Of a stretch of DNA of 46,446 nt, positions 31,981 to 39,607 are shown piece after piece. Origin of the DNA: an uncultured Methanofollis sp. (lineage in GTDB: Archaea; Halobacteriota; Methanomicrobia; Methanomicrobiales; Methanofollaceae); assembly GCF_937919355.1 (NCBI RefSeq), contig NZ_CALFSA010000105.1, positions 1-46,446 of the forward strand, written 5' to 3'. Under the pieces are notes generated by a model that saw only the letters and a list, made by a program, of their open reading frames with translations, was not told the DNA's origin and did no database searches. Positions within the stretch are counted from its first letter, which is position 1; each line of letters opens with the position of its first letter. A program made the translations under genes and the position numbers.

Positions 31981-33184
31981 GTCTCACACGCTCCGCAACA
32001 ACCGTGCATTCACCGTCGGCAAACCGCAGGTCGAGGCGGTCGCCCGCTGCAATAGACCCCGCCGAGCGCACCACCTCCCCGCCCCTCCTCACCAGCACAT
32101 AACCCCGGCGCACCGGCGCAAGAGGGTCTGACGCCGCGAGACGGGCCGCAAGTCCGGCAAGGGCGAGGCGCTCTTGTGCTGTCCTCCCCCCATAGCCCCG
32201 CCTCATCCTCTCCTCGAGGTCGGCGAGGCGCTGCCTCTCCTCTTCGACCCGCCGCCCGACCCTCTCCGGCCTGAACCGGAAGGAGAGGGCGTCGAGGTCG
32301 CCCCGGCACCTCTCGACCCTGCCGAGGACGGCGTCCTGCAACCTCCGCCTCTCCCCCTCCAGACCGGCACGGAGGTCGGCGCGGTCGGGCACCGCCAGTT
32401 CTGCGGCGGCCGAGGGCGTCGGTGCCCGCAGGTCGGCCGCGAGGTCGGCAAGAGTCACGTCCACCTCGTGGCCCACCGCACTGATCACCGGCGTCGTGCA
32501 CGCCGCGATCGCCCGTACCACCTCCGGCCTGTTGAAGGGGAAGAGGTCCTCGAAACTCCCCCCGCCCCGTGCCACGATGAGCACGTCGGCCAGACCGTCG
32601 GCACGCCTGATCGCCTCCGCGATCTCGAGGTGGGCCGTCTCCCCCTGCACCGCCGTCGGCGAGAGGAGAATTTCCACCGGGTACCGCCGGGAGAGGACAT
32701 TCTCGATATCGTGGAGGACCGCGCCCGACGGCGAGGTGACGACGGCGACCCGCCGGGGAAAGGGCGGGACTCCCCTCTTCCGCCCCGCCGCAAAGAGACC
32801 TTCGGCCGCCAGGTCCCTCTTCCAGCGCTCGACAAGGAGGTGCTTCTCGCCCTCTCCCGCGAGGCGCATGTCCTCGACATAGAACTGGTACTTCCCCTGC
32901 GGCTCGTACAGTCCCACGTGCCCGTAGGCGATGACGTCCATCCCGTTCCCCGGTTCGAAGGCGAGCGCCCGCGCACTCCCCCGGAACATCACCGCGTTGA
33001 TGACCGCACTCCTCCCCCCTCTCGCCTCGGAGAGCGAAAAATAGCGGTGGCCCGAGGAGGCATGGGTGTAGTTCGTCACCTCGCCCCGCACCCAGCACCC
33101 TGCCAGTGCCGGGAGATCGAGGGCGTCCCTGATGATCGCCGTGACCTCCAGGACGCCCCGCACCCCGTCAAGCCCAGGATCCAT
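31964..33184 (-). CDS. xseA: Exodeoxyribonuclease VII large subunit
   Basis: A 406-residue catalytic subunit that degrades single-stranded DNA from both ends. Order: N-terminal OB-fold (VRGEVTNYTHASSGHRYFSL, GHVGLYEPQGKYQFYVEDM), catalytic domain (RVAVVTSPSGAVLHDIENVL, DVLIVARGGGSFEDLFPFN, TPVISAVGHEVDVTLADLAA), a short arginine-rich helical region and a C-terminal segment (DPLAPVRRGYVLVRRGGEVV). The coiled coil is shorter than in E. coli. MDPGLDGV at 33184 is chosen; the further open frame to 33244 crosses the divergent start region. Confidence 0.94.
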   Translation of the reverse strand: MDPGLDGVRGVLEVTAIIRDALDLPALAGCWVRGEVTNYTHASSGHRYFSLSEARGGRSAVINAVMFRGSARALAFEPGNGMDVIAYGHVGLYEPQGKYQFYVEDMRLAGEGEKHLLVERWKRDLAAEGLFAAGRKRGVPPFPRRVAVVTSPSGAVLHDIENVLSRRYPVEILLSPTAVQGETAHLEIAEAIRRADGLADVLIVARGGGSFEDLFPFNRPEVVRAIAACTTPVISAVGHEVDVTLADLAADLRAPTPSAAAELAVPDRADLRAGLEGERRRLQDAVLGRVERCRGDLDALSFRFRPERVGRRVEEERQRLADLEERMRRGYGGRTAQERLALAGLAARLAASDPLAPVRRGYVLVRRGGEVVRSAGSIAAGDRLDLRFADGECTVVAERVRHDRDI

Positions 33185-33222
33185 TGTTTTTATCGTGGGC
33201 CGACGACCTATAAGAACCTGCC

Positions 33223-34044
33223 ATGGCACGTCTCGCCACATCAAGCATGTTCTTTCACGAATACCCCCTCGACGAGATCTTCGCCTCGGTCGAGGAGGCA
33301 GGCCTCGGCGGCATCGAGTTCTGGGTCGAGACCCCGCACTTCTGGCTGCGCGGCCTCCCCTTCGCCGACCTCGACGCCGCTGTCAGGGCACACCCGGCCC
33401 TCGCCCCCATCACCTTCCACGCCCCTGTCCTCGACCTCAACCCCTGCTCCATCAACCCCCGTGTTGCCGCCGCCTCCCGGCAGTATGCCGTCGAAGCCGT
33501 CGACCTCGCCGCCGCCGTCGGCGCGGAGGTGGTCACCGTCCACCCCGGTCGCAGGACCGCAAAGAGGCGCCCGAGCGCCTACGACTACGAACACTTCAGG
33601 ACCTACCTTGCGCTCCTGCGGGACGCCGCAGAAAGGACCGGCGTGAGGGTCGCCGTTGAGAACATGGAACTGACCGTCAACTCTCTCCTCAGCACCCCCG
33701 CCGCGGTGCGTGAGGTCCTCGACGCCAACCCCTGGCTCTCCTTCACCCTCGACGTCTCCCACGCCATGGCCGCCTCGCCCGGCGACGTCGGGCAGTACAT
33801 CGACCTCTGCGCGGACCGGATCGCCAACGTCCACCTGAGCATTTTCGACGGCGGAAAGATGCACCTCCCCGTCACCGGGAACAGGTACGCGAGTGAGGTC
33901 GTCCGGGCGCTTGCCGCCGCCGGTTACGACGGTTCTCTCACCCTCGAGATCGAAGACAGGAATTTTTTGCATCCTCTCTCCATCGAGGAGAAGATCACTG
34001 TTTTGCGGCAGGAGAGGGAGTTCCTTGAAGACTGTCTCCCCTGA
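33223..34044 (+). CDS. Sugar phosphate isomerase/epimerase-like TIM-barrel protein
   Basis: A 273-residue protein of the xylose isomerase-like / AP endonuclease 2 superfamily. Segments include FFHEYPLDEIFASVEEAGLG, ITFHAPVLDLNPCSINPRVA, EVVTVHPGRRT, GVRVAVENMELTVNSLLS, LDVSHAMAASPGDVGQYIDL, NVHLSIFDGGKMHLPV and GSLTLEIED, which supply the His/Glu/Asp metal ligands of the barrel. Archaeal members are poorly characterised; substrate unknown. Start codons of this gene and xseA are only 38 bases apart. TTTTTATC about 30 bases before the ATG could be its promoter. Confidence 0.84.
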   Translation: MARLATSSMFFHEYPLDEIFASVEEAGLGGIEFWVETPHFWLRGLPFADLDAAVRAHPALAPITFHAPVLDLNPCSINPRVAAASRQYAVEAVDLAAAVGAEVVTVHPGRRTAKRRPSAYDYEHFRTYLALLRDAAERTGVRVAVENMELTVNSLLSTPAAVREVLDANPWLSFTLDVSHAMAASPGDVGQYIDLCADRIANVHLSIFDGGKMHLPVTGNRYASEVVRALAAAGYDGSLTLEIEDRNFLHPLSIEEKITVLRQEREFLEDCLP

Positions 34045-34065
34045 ACGCTGGTTTTAAGACCTCAC

Positions 34066-34097
34066 AGTACATAGTGCACTATTGTACTACATTTATG
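34066..34097 (+). promoter_or_regulatory. Palindromic operator-like site and TATA box upstream of the CNNM/CorC-like gene
   Basis: AGTACATAGTGCACTATTGTACT would be a 23-base near-perfect palindrome (34066-34088), described here by its halves AGTACATAGTGC and CACTATTGTACT. ACATTTATGA (34089-34098) directly after it is a plausible TATA box. The transcript would begin near 34118, supporting the ATG at 34139. Confidence 0.6.
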
Positions 34098-34138
34098 AAC
34101 GATAGTTGGATAATGAGCCGTACACCGGCGTGGCAGCG

Positions 34139-35413
34139 ATGACACCCGATGAAATTCTCTTGATCGGCTTATTCATCGCATGTCTCGTCCTCTCGGGTTT
34201 TTTCTCCAGTTCTGAAGTCGCCCTGATATCGATCACGCGGGCAAAGGTCCGCACCCTCGTTAACGAGGGTAAAAAAGGCTCCGACGCACTCGCACGCCTG
34301 AAGGAATACCCCGACCACATCCTGGTCACCATCCTCATCGGTAACAACGTCGTCAACATTGCCGCCGCCTCCCTTGCGACGGCTTTTGCCATCGACCACT
34401 TCGGGAACGCCGGCGTCGGCATCGCCACCGGCGTCGTCGTCATCCTCACGCTCATCTTCGGCGAGATCGGGCCGAAGACCTATGCGACGAGGTACACCGA
34501 GAGACTGGCCCTCTTTTCCGCTCCGATTATCCTTGTCCTTGTGAAACTCCTCTACCCTGTCCTCTGGTTCTACGACACGTTGACCGCGCGCATCTCCCCT
34601 GGTGCGGGCCTCGCCGAACCGTCTGTCACCGAGGAGGAGATCAAGGAATGGATCGACGTCGGCGAGGAAGAGGGGATGATCGAGGAGGAGGAGAGGCAGA
34701 TGCTCTACTCCGTCTTCAAGTTCGGAGACACGACCGCTCGCGAGATCATGACCCCCCGCCTGGACGTCGTGATGATCGAGGACACCAGTACGCTCGACAA
34801 CGCGATCACCCTCTTCAACGAGACCGGCCTCTCCCGTCTCCCGGTGTACCACGACAAGGTCGACAACGTCGTCGGCATCCTCAACATCAAGGACGTCTTC
34901 GCCGCCGAGTTCTCCAAAAAGGAAATCGTTACGATCAGGGAACTGATGCACGAGGCCCACTTCGTCCCGGAGAGCAAGATGATCGACGAACTCCTCAAGG
35001 AGATGCAGGTCAAGAAGGTCCACATGGCCATTGTCCTGGACGAATACGGCGGCTTTGCCGGCGTCGTCACTATCGAGGACATCCTGGAGGAACTTGTCGG
35101 CGAGATCCTGGACGAGTTCGACGAAGAGGAACCCTCTGTCCAGAAACTCGGCGAGGGCGTTTATATGGTGGACGCGCAGGTCTGGGTCGAACACCTCAAC
35201 GAGGAACTCGGCACAAAACTCCCAACCGGCGAGGGCTATGAGACCGTCGGCGGCCTCCTCTTCACCATCCTCGGCCACATCCCCCTCCGCGGCGAGGTCG
35301 TGAAACTGGAGGGCGGGATCACCCTTGCGGTGATGCAGATGCGGGGACGCCGGATCGTGAAGGTCAAACTGATCCTCCCGCCTCCTGTAAAGGAGGACGA
35401 AGAGGCACGGTGA
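34139..35413 (+). CDS. CNNM/CorC-family membrane protein with CBS pair
   Basis: A 424-residue membrane protein. The N-terminal DUF21/CNNM domain (about 1-175) has four hydrophobic stretches, including EILLIGLFIACLVLSGFFSS, ILIGNNVVNIAAASLATAFA and GVGIATGVVVILTLIFGEIG. Two CBS motifs follow (REIMTPRLDVVMIEDTST, LPVYHDKVDNVVGILNIKDV, MAIVLDEYGGFAGVVTIEDI) and a CorC/HlyC domain ends the protein (VEHLNEELGTKLPTGEGYET). Relatives are implicated in Mg2+ or Na+/Mg2+ transport, often labelled hemolysin-like. ATG at 34139 is preferred over TTG at 34106, which would lie upstream of the predicted transcript start. Confidence 0.92.
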   Translation: MTPDEILLIGLFIACLVLSGFFSSSEVALISITRAKVRTLVNEGKKGSDALARLKEYPDHILVTILIGNNVVNIAAASLATAFAIDHFGNAGVGIATGVVVILTLIFGEIGPKTYATRYTERLALFSAPIILVLVKLLYPVLWFYDTLTARISPGAGLAEPSVTEEEIKEWIDVGEEEGMIEEEERQMLYSVFKFGDTTAREIMTPRLDVVMIEDTSTLDNAITLFNETGLSRLPVYHDKVDNVVGILNIKDVFAAEFSKKEIVTIRELMHEAHFVPESKMIDELLKEMQVKKVHMAIVLDEYGGFAGVVTIEDILEELVGEILDEFDEEEPSVQKLGEGVYMVDAQVWVEHLNEELGTKLPTGEGYETVGGLLFTILGHIPLRGEVVKLEGGITLAVMQMRGRRIVKVKLILPPPVKEDEEAR

Positions 35414-35550
35414 GTGAAGGGGGACTACCCCTTCCCCGCTCAGGACAGGGACGGCATGGTTATTTCCCTTCCCGGGATTGCCTGCCTGTCTTCCCGGTCC
35501 ACCAACTCCCGCTCCCACAAGTTAATACCTCCCCACGCCGACATGTGAGC

Positions 35551-36171
35551 ATGAAGCGCATTGCAGTGCTGGCATCTGGAAGAGGCTCCAACTTCCAGGC
35601 CGTCATCGACGCGGTCAGTGCCGGTACGATCAGGGCCAGGTGCGTCAGGTTGATCACCGACAAACCCGGCGCCTACGCGATCACCCGCGCAGAACAGGTC
35701 GGCATCCCGGTAACAGTCCTCGACTACGCCTCGTACCCCTCGAAACAGGCCTACGAGGCCGACCTCCTTGCGGCGATGCGGGACTGCCGCGCCGACCTCT
35801 TCGTGCTTGCCGGGTATATGCGCATCGTCGGCGACGCCATCGTGGAGGCCTTTGCCGGTCGGATGATCAACATCCACCCGGCCCTCCTCCCCAGTTTCAC
35901 CGGCCTCCACGCGCAGAGACAGGCGATCGAGTACGGCGTGAAAGTCTCCGGGTGCACCGTCCACTTCGTCGATACCGGGCTTGACAGCGGTCCGATCATC
36001 GTTCAGGCCTGCGTCCCCGTCGTCGACGGTGACGACGAGGACACCCTGGCCGACCGTATCCTGACCGAAGAACACCGCATTCTCCCCCGCGCCGTCGCTC
36101 TCTTCTGTGATGACCGTCTCCAGGTCGAAGGACGACACGTGAGAATCCTGCCCCCGCCCAAGGCTCTTTGA
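35551..36171 (+). CDS. purN: Phosphoribosylglycinamide formyltransferase
   Basis: A 206-residue folate-dependent GAR transformylase of purine synthesis. Clear motifs: RIAVLASGRGSNFQAVIDAV, LITDKPGAYAITRAEQVGIP, LFVLAGYMRIVGDAIVEAFA, the catalytic stretch MINIHPALLPSFTGLHAQRQ, and GCTVHFVDTGLDSGPIIVQA. The Asn/His/Asp triad is intact. The longer frame from 35410 is noncoding upstream of MKRIAVLA. A TATA-like GTTAATAC about 26 bases before the ATG suggests a leaderless transcript. Confidence 0.96.
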   Translation: MKRIAVLASGRGSNFQAVIDAVSAGTIRARCVRLITDKPGAYAITRAEQVGIPVTVLDYASYPSKQAYEADLLAAMRDCRADLFVLAGYMRIVGDAIVEAFAGRMINIHPALLPSFTGLHAQRQAIEYGVKVSGCTVHFVDTGLDSGPIIVQACVPVVDGDDEDTLADRILTEEHRILPRAVALFCDDRLQVEGRHVRILPPPKAL

Positions 36172-36199
36172 GTCTGGGCGATCAATCTGATTTTATACG

Positions 36200-36529
36200 A
36201 TGGCCATGCGCTGGAAATCCCATACCCCCGGCACGAAACGGATTGCAGAGGAACGGATCGCCCGCCTCTTCGCCCTTGCCGGCGAAGCCTTCGGCGCCGA
36301 CCCCGCCCGTGCAGACCGATACGTGGCACTCGCCCGCCAGATCGCCATGCGCCAGCGCATCCCGGTCCCGCGTGACCTGCGGCACCGCTTCTGCAGGCGT
36401 TGCTGCTCGTACCTCGTCCCCGGCGCCAATGCGAGGGTGCGGGTGCAGCATGGGAAGGTGATCGTCACCTGCCTCGTGTGCGGCCATCAGAAAAGATATC
36501 CGGTGGTGAAGAGACATCGACAAGAATGA
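36200..36529 (+). CDS. rnp4: Ribonuclease P protein component 4 (Rpr2/Rnp4)
   Basis: A 109-residue zinc-ribbon protein of archaeal RNase P, which trims the 5' ends of pre-tRNAs. Two N-terminal helices (ERIARLFALAGEAF, DRYVALARQIAMRQRIPVP) precede the ribbon with ligands in HRFCRRCCSYLVPG and VTCLVCGHQKRYP. It lies 28 bases after purN and just before a YhbY gene; RNase P component genes commonly sit among ribosomal genes in archaea. A second Met (36206) is also possible as start. Confidence 0.93.
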   Translation: MAMRWKSHTPGTKRIAEERIARLFALAGEAFGADPARADRYVALARQIAMRQRIPVPRDLRHRFCRRCCSYLVPGANARVRVQHGKVIVTCLVCGHQKRYPVVKRHRQE

Positions 36530-36530
36530 A

Positions 36531-36767
36531 TTGTTCCAGGACCTCAAGCCGACCGTCTGGATCGGCAAGAGCGGGTATTCAGAGACCCTCATCGAGGAGA
36601 TCAGGCTCCAGGTGAAGGTGCGGAAGTACGTCAAGATCAAGTGGCTCCGCAGCACCGACGTGGACCCCGAGGAGATCGCACGCCTTGCGAAGGCCGACCT
36701 CGTGGGCGTGCGCGGGCGGACGATGGTGCTTGCAGAACGGGGCCGCGGCGGGAGTCAGGGACGCTGA
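36531..36767 (+). CDS. YhbY/CRM-domain RNA-binding protein
   Basis: A protein of about 78-83 residues with the CRM fold: ELFQDLKPTVWIGKSGYSE, LIEEIRLQVKVRKYVKIKWL, DLVGVRGRTMVLAER, including the conserved GKSG loop. Such proteins bind pre-ribosomes. The start is uncertain: the listed TTG has no SD, whereas GGTGGTGA (36502-36509) is spaced six bases before an in-frame ATC at 36516 that would give MDKNELFQDLKP. The upstream frame is closed at 36507. It overlaps or abuts rnp4 and precedes rps19e. Confidence 0.85.
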   Translation: MFQDLKPTVWIGKSGYSETLIEEIRLQVKVRKYVKIKWLRSTDVDPEEIARLAKADLVGVRGRTMVLAERGRGGSQGR

Positions 36768-36835
36768 TCCGGTCCCCCCTCTTCTCCCTGGTTTTCGGTC
36801 TGATTACCGGGAAACTCCGGGGATTTCCTGCTCGA

Positions 36836-36846
36836 AATATATAAAA
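36836..36846 (+). promoter_or_regulatory. TATA box of the rps19e operon, with dyad in the leader
   Basis: AATATATAAAA is the strongest TATA box in the window. A start near 36866 gives a leader of about 40 bases containing an inverted repeat GTAAC-ATCGATC-GTTAC (36874-36890) and the SD GAGGTT. Confidence 0.7.
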
Positions 36847-36904
36847 ACATCCATGGCAAATAGATAAAGACTGGTAACATCGATCGTTACAGTGAGGTTA
36901 ACCA

Positions 36905-37354
36905 ATGACAACTGTATATGACATCCCGGCTGAGATGCTCATCACGCAGGTTGCTCGCGATCTTAAGGAGCTCCCTGCCATCCAGCCACCCGAGTGGGCG
37001 GCAGTCGTCAAGACCGGGGTCCACAAGGAGATGCCTCCCGAGGACACCGAATGGTGGTACGCGAGGACCGCATCTGTTCTTCGCCGGATCTACATCGACG
37101 GTCCGGTCGGCGTTGAGAGACTGAGAAGCGCATATGGTGGGAAAAAGAACCTTGGCTCGAACCCGAACCATTTCCGGAAGGGCAGCGGTTCTATCCTGAG
37201 AAAGGCAATCCAGCAGCTCGAAGCGGCTGGCTTTGTTGAGAAGGTCGCCGGCGGCCGGCAGGTGTCGGCAAAGGGCCGCGCCTTTATGGACGGCGCTGCG
37301 CACGGTCTCCGCGCTGCAGCGACTGAAGCTGCGCCTGAACTGGCGCACTACTGA
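36905..37354 (+). CDS. rps19e: 30S ribosomal protein S19e
   Basis: A 149-residue archaeal/eukaryotic small-subunit protein. Family segments: TVYDIPAEMLITQVARDLKE, PEWAAVVKTGVHKEMPPEDT, WWYARTASVLRRIYIDGPVG, RLRSAYGGKKNLGSNPNHFR and KGSGSILRKAIQQLEAAGFV. Full length. GAGGTTAACC lies directly before the ATG. It starts a string of ribosome- and protein-biogenesis genes and is followed after 17 bases by the PDCD5-like gene, a common archaeal order. Confidence 0.98.
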   Translation: MTTVYDIPAEMLITQVARDLKELPAIQPPEWAAVVKTGVHKEMPPEDTEWWYARTASVLRRIYIDGPVGVERLRSAYGGKKNLGSNPNHFRKGSGSILRKAIQQLEAAGFVEKVAGGRQVSAKGRAFMDGAAHGLRAAATEAAPELAHY

Positions 37355-37371
37355 TGCGGTGAGGGATACTG

Positions 37372-37710
37372 ATGGGTGACGATGAACTCTCTGAGATCAG
37401 ACGCAAGAGAATGGAGCAGCTCCAGCGGCAGGCCACCGAACAGCAGGCCATGCAGGAGGATCTGGAGCGGCAGAAGAGAGCTGAATCAGAGATGCAGCTT
37501 GCGCTCATGCAGATCCTGGAACCCGAGGCACGGGAACGGCTGAACACGATCAAACTCACGAAACCCGAGTTTGCCCGTGCTGTGGAGCAGCAACTTGTGA
37601 TGCTCGCCCAGAGCGGCCGGATCAGGCAGAAGATCACGGACGAGCAACTCAAGGCGCTGCTGATGCAGGTCGCCCCGCCGAAAAAAGAGTTTCGCATCAC
37701 ACGAAAATAG
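37372..37710 (+). CDS. PDCD5-family DNA-binding protein
   Basis: A 112-residue helical protein of the PDCD5/TFAR19 family. A long charged N-terminal helix (SEIRRKRMEQLQRQATEQQA) leads into a three-helix core (ILEPEARERLNTIKLTKPEF, VEQQLVMLAQSGRIRQKITD) and a basic tail (PKKEFRITRK). Archaeal members bind nucleic acid in vitro; cellular role is unclear, and its linkage to rps19e and L39e suggests translation. The stop codon is followed immediately by the next ATG. Confidence 0.95.
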   Translation: MGDDELSEIRRKRMEQLQRQATEQQAMQEDLERQKRAESEMQLALMQILEPEARERLNTIKLTKPEFARAVEQQLVMLAQSGRIRQKITDEQLKALLMQVAPPKKEFRITRK

Positions 37711-38301
37711 ATGAAAGCCGGTCTTCTCTTCAGCGGAGGAAAGGACAGTTCCCTTGCAGCTCTGATGCTTGCACGGGACTACGAGGTCGAACTCAATACC
37801 TTTGTCTTCGACCCCGAGCGTGAGCTGCCGTCGGTCGAGGCTGCGGCCCGTGCGCTCGGTCTTCCCTGGCACAAAAGGTCGTTCGGTCTCGAATATCTCG
37901 ACGAGGCGGCGCATATGGTGCTCGCCTCGGGCTACCCGAACGACGCCATCACCGCCGTGCACCGGCGGGCCGTCGAGGCCCTGGCACAGGAGTACGAGGT
38001 GGTCGGAGACGGCACGCGGCTCAACGACCGTGTGCCGATGCTGACGAAGAGCGATGTGCTCCGCATCGCAGACCGGTACGGATGTTCTTATGTCCGACCC
38101 CTCCTCGGATATGGGAAGGCCGAGGTGCAGCGCCTTGCCGGGCGATACCTTATCTTTGCGAACGGCGAGACGGGCACCCTCGGAAACGGGGACTACGAGT
38201 ACGAGATCAGGGCCGCCATCGAGCGCATGGGACACCACTGTGAAGGGCTCTTCCCTCCGCACCATGGTCAGTCCCTTGTCGTTGGTGCGACCGGCACCTG
38301 A
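37711..38301 (+). CDS. PP-loop ATPase of the adenine nucleotide alpha hydrolase family
   Basis: A 196-residue archaeal protein with the PP-loop pyrophosphatase motif SGGKDS in KAGLLFSGGKDSSLAALML. Further conserved-looking segments are VVGDGTRLNDRVPMLTKSDV and GRYLIFANGETGTLGNGDYE. Such enzymes adenylate a substrate; tRNA modification is a possible role given the neighbours, but the substrate is unknown. It starts directly after the PDCD5 stop codon and precedes L39e by 17 bases. Confidence 0.87.
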   Translation: MKAGLLFSGGKDSSLAALMLARDYEVELNTFVFDPERELPSVEAAARALGLPWHKRSFGLEYLDEAAHMVLASGYPNDAITAVHRRAVEALAQEYEVVGDGTRLNDRVPMLTKSDVLRIADRYGCSYVRPLLGYGKAEVQRLAGRYLIFANGETGTLGNGDYEYEIRAAIERMGHHCEGLFPPHHGQSLVVGATGT

Positions 38302-38318
38302 GAGATGGTGAAAATACC

Positions 38319-38471
38319 ATGAGCAAGGTAACAAAGGGCCGGAAGATCCGGCTGGCTAAGGCGTGCATGCAGAACCGGAGGGTTCCTGCATGGGTAATGG
38401 TTCGGACGAAGCGCCAGGTGACAACTCACCCGAAGAGGCGCATGTGGAGAAGAAGCACGCTGAAGGTGTAG
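38319..38471 (+). CDS. rpl39e: 50S ribosomal protein L39e
   Basis: A 50-residue, very basic protein beginning MSKVTKGRKIRLAKACMQNR and ending RRMWRRSTLKV, with the L39e signature (VMVRTKRQVTTHPKRRMWRR). It lines the large-subunit exit tunnel. GGTGA lies eight bases before the ATG. It is followed after four bases by rpl31e, the usual archaeal pair. Confidence 0.97.
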   Translation: MSKVTKGRKIRLAKACMQNRRVPAWVMVRTKRQVTTHPKRRMWRRSTLKV

Positions 38472-38475
38472 AGTC

Positions 38476-38742
38476 ATGGTCGAAGTCTTAAAGGAACAGG
38501 TCTATGTTATCCCTCTCCGCAACACCAGGCGCGCTCCCCGGTGGAGACGCTGCAATGCCGCGGTGAAGGACATCAGGGCGTACCTGGCCCGTCACATGAA
38601 GAGCGAGAACGTCAAGCTTGACAGCAGCATCAACGAGAAGATCTGGGAGCACGGCAGCCAGAAGCCTCCGGTACAGATCCGTATCCGTGCCATGAAGTTC
38701 GAGGACGGCCAGGTCCAGGCTGAACTCGCTGCTGAGGAGTGA
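38476..38742 (+). CDS. rpl31e: 50S ribosomal protein L31e
   Basis: An 88-residue large-subunit protein with EQVYVIPLRNTRRAPRWRRC, AVKDIRAYLARHMKSENVKL, and KIWEHGSQKPPVQIRIRAMK, a full match to the archaeal L31e layout. It sits near the exit tunnel. It lies four bases after rpl39e and one base before the aIF6 gene, with which it is usually cotranscribed. Confidence 0.98.
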   Translation: MVEVLKEQVYVIPLRNTRRAPRWRRCNAAVKDIRAYLARHMKSENVKLDSSINEKIWEHGSQKPPVQIRIRAMKFEDGQVQAELAAEE

Positions 38743-38743
38743 A

Positions 38744-39409
38744 ATGCAGAGAACGATCGCCTTTGCCGCAGATCCCCATATCGGTGTCTTTGCGCGGGCC
38801 TTTGAGGAGTTCGCCGTCGTCTCGCCGACCGCACCCGACGCCTTCGTGGCGGCGGTCGCCGAGGCGCTCGACGTCGAGGTGGTCAGGACAACCATCCAGG
38901 GGTCCTCGATCATCGGTTCACTCCTTGCCGGCAACTCGAATGGCATGGTTGTCAGCGGGCTTGCGACCGAGGACGAACTCGCCGTCCTGAAAGAGTACGG
39001 TGAGGTCATGACCCTCGGTACCTCGATGAATGCAGCCGGGAACGTTATCCTCGCGAACGACCAGTTTGCGGCGGTGCACCCCGAGATGCCGATCGAGGTG
39101 GCTGAGGCGGTCGGGACGTTCCTCGGCGTGCCTGTCAGACGTCTTACCTTCGGCGGGATCAAGACCGTCGGGATGGCGGCAGTTGCCACGAACAAAGGTG
39201 TTCTCATCCATCCGCGGAGCAGCGATGCAGAGGTCGCCCGTCTTGCCGAATGTGCGGAAGGGCTCCAGATCGGGGCCGGGACCGTCAACATGGGCGGGGG
39301 CCTCGTGGGGACCGGTGTCCTTGCGAACAGCAAGGGGTATATCGCCGGTCTTGAGACCACCGGTTTCGAGCTTGGAAGAATAGAGGAAGTTTTTGGCTTT
39401 CTGGAGTGA
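38744..39409 (+). CDS. eif6: Translation initiation factor aIF6
   Basis: A 221-residue anti-association factor that binds the 50S subunit. The pentein repeats are visible as NSNGMVVSGLATEDEL, AAGNVILANDQFAAVHPEM, GTFLGVPVRRLTFGGIKTVG and GGGLVGTGVLANSKGYIAGL. Length is normal. The stop codon region overlaps the SD and GTG region of rpl18a. The fixed order L39e-L31e-aIF6-L18a-prefoldin is typical of archaea. Confidence 0.97.
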   Translation: MQRTIAFAADPHIGVFARAFEEFAVVSPTAPDAFVAAVAEALDVEVVRTTIQGSSIIGSLLAGNSNGMVVSGLATEDELAVLKEYGEVMTLGTSMNAAGNVILANDQFAAVHPEMPIEVAEAVGTFLGVPVRRLTFGGIKTVGMAAVATNKGVLIHPRSSDAEVARLAECAEGLQIGAGTVNMGGGLVGTGVLANSKGYIAGLETTGFELGRIEEVFGFLE

Positions 39410-39414
39410 TTGTT

Positions 39415-39603
39415 ATGGCTATGCAGAAGTTTGAAGTCACAGGTGCCTGCCAGATCGGCGACTCCTGGCAGCCCTTCACGAAGGTGGTCTCGGCCCCGAA
39501 TGAGGATGTTGCCCGGAAATACATTTATGCCGAGATCGGGAGCAGACACCACCTGAAGAGAAATTATATCTCAATCAAGGGCGTTACGGTAGTAGGTGAG
39601 TAA
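39415..39603 (+). CDS. rpl18a: 50S ribosomal protein L18a (LX)
   Basis: A 62-residue protein: MAMQKFEVTGACQIGDSW, PNEDVARKYIYAEIGSRHHL and RNYISIKGVTVV match archaeal L18a/LX. The frame is open to a GTG at 39406, but GGAGTGAT (39403-39410) is well spaced for the ATG at 39415. It lies between aIF6 and prefoldin alpha as in other archaea. Confidence 0.94.
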   Translation: MAMQKFEVTGACQIGDSWQPFTKVVSAPNEDVARKYIYAEIGSRHHLKRNYISIKGVTVVGE

Positions 39604-39607
39604 AAAT

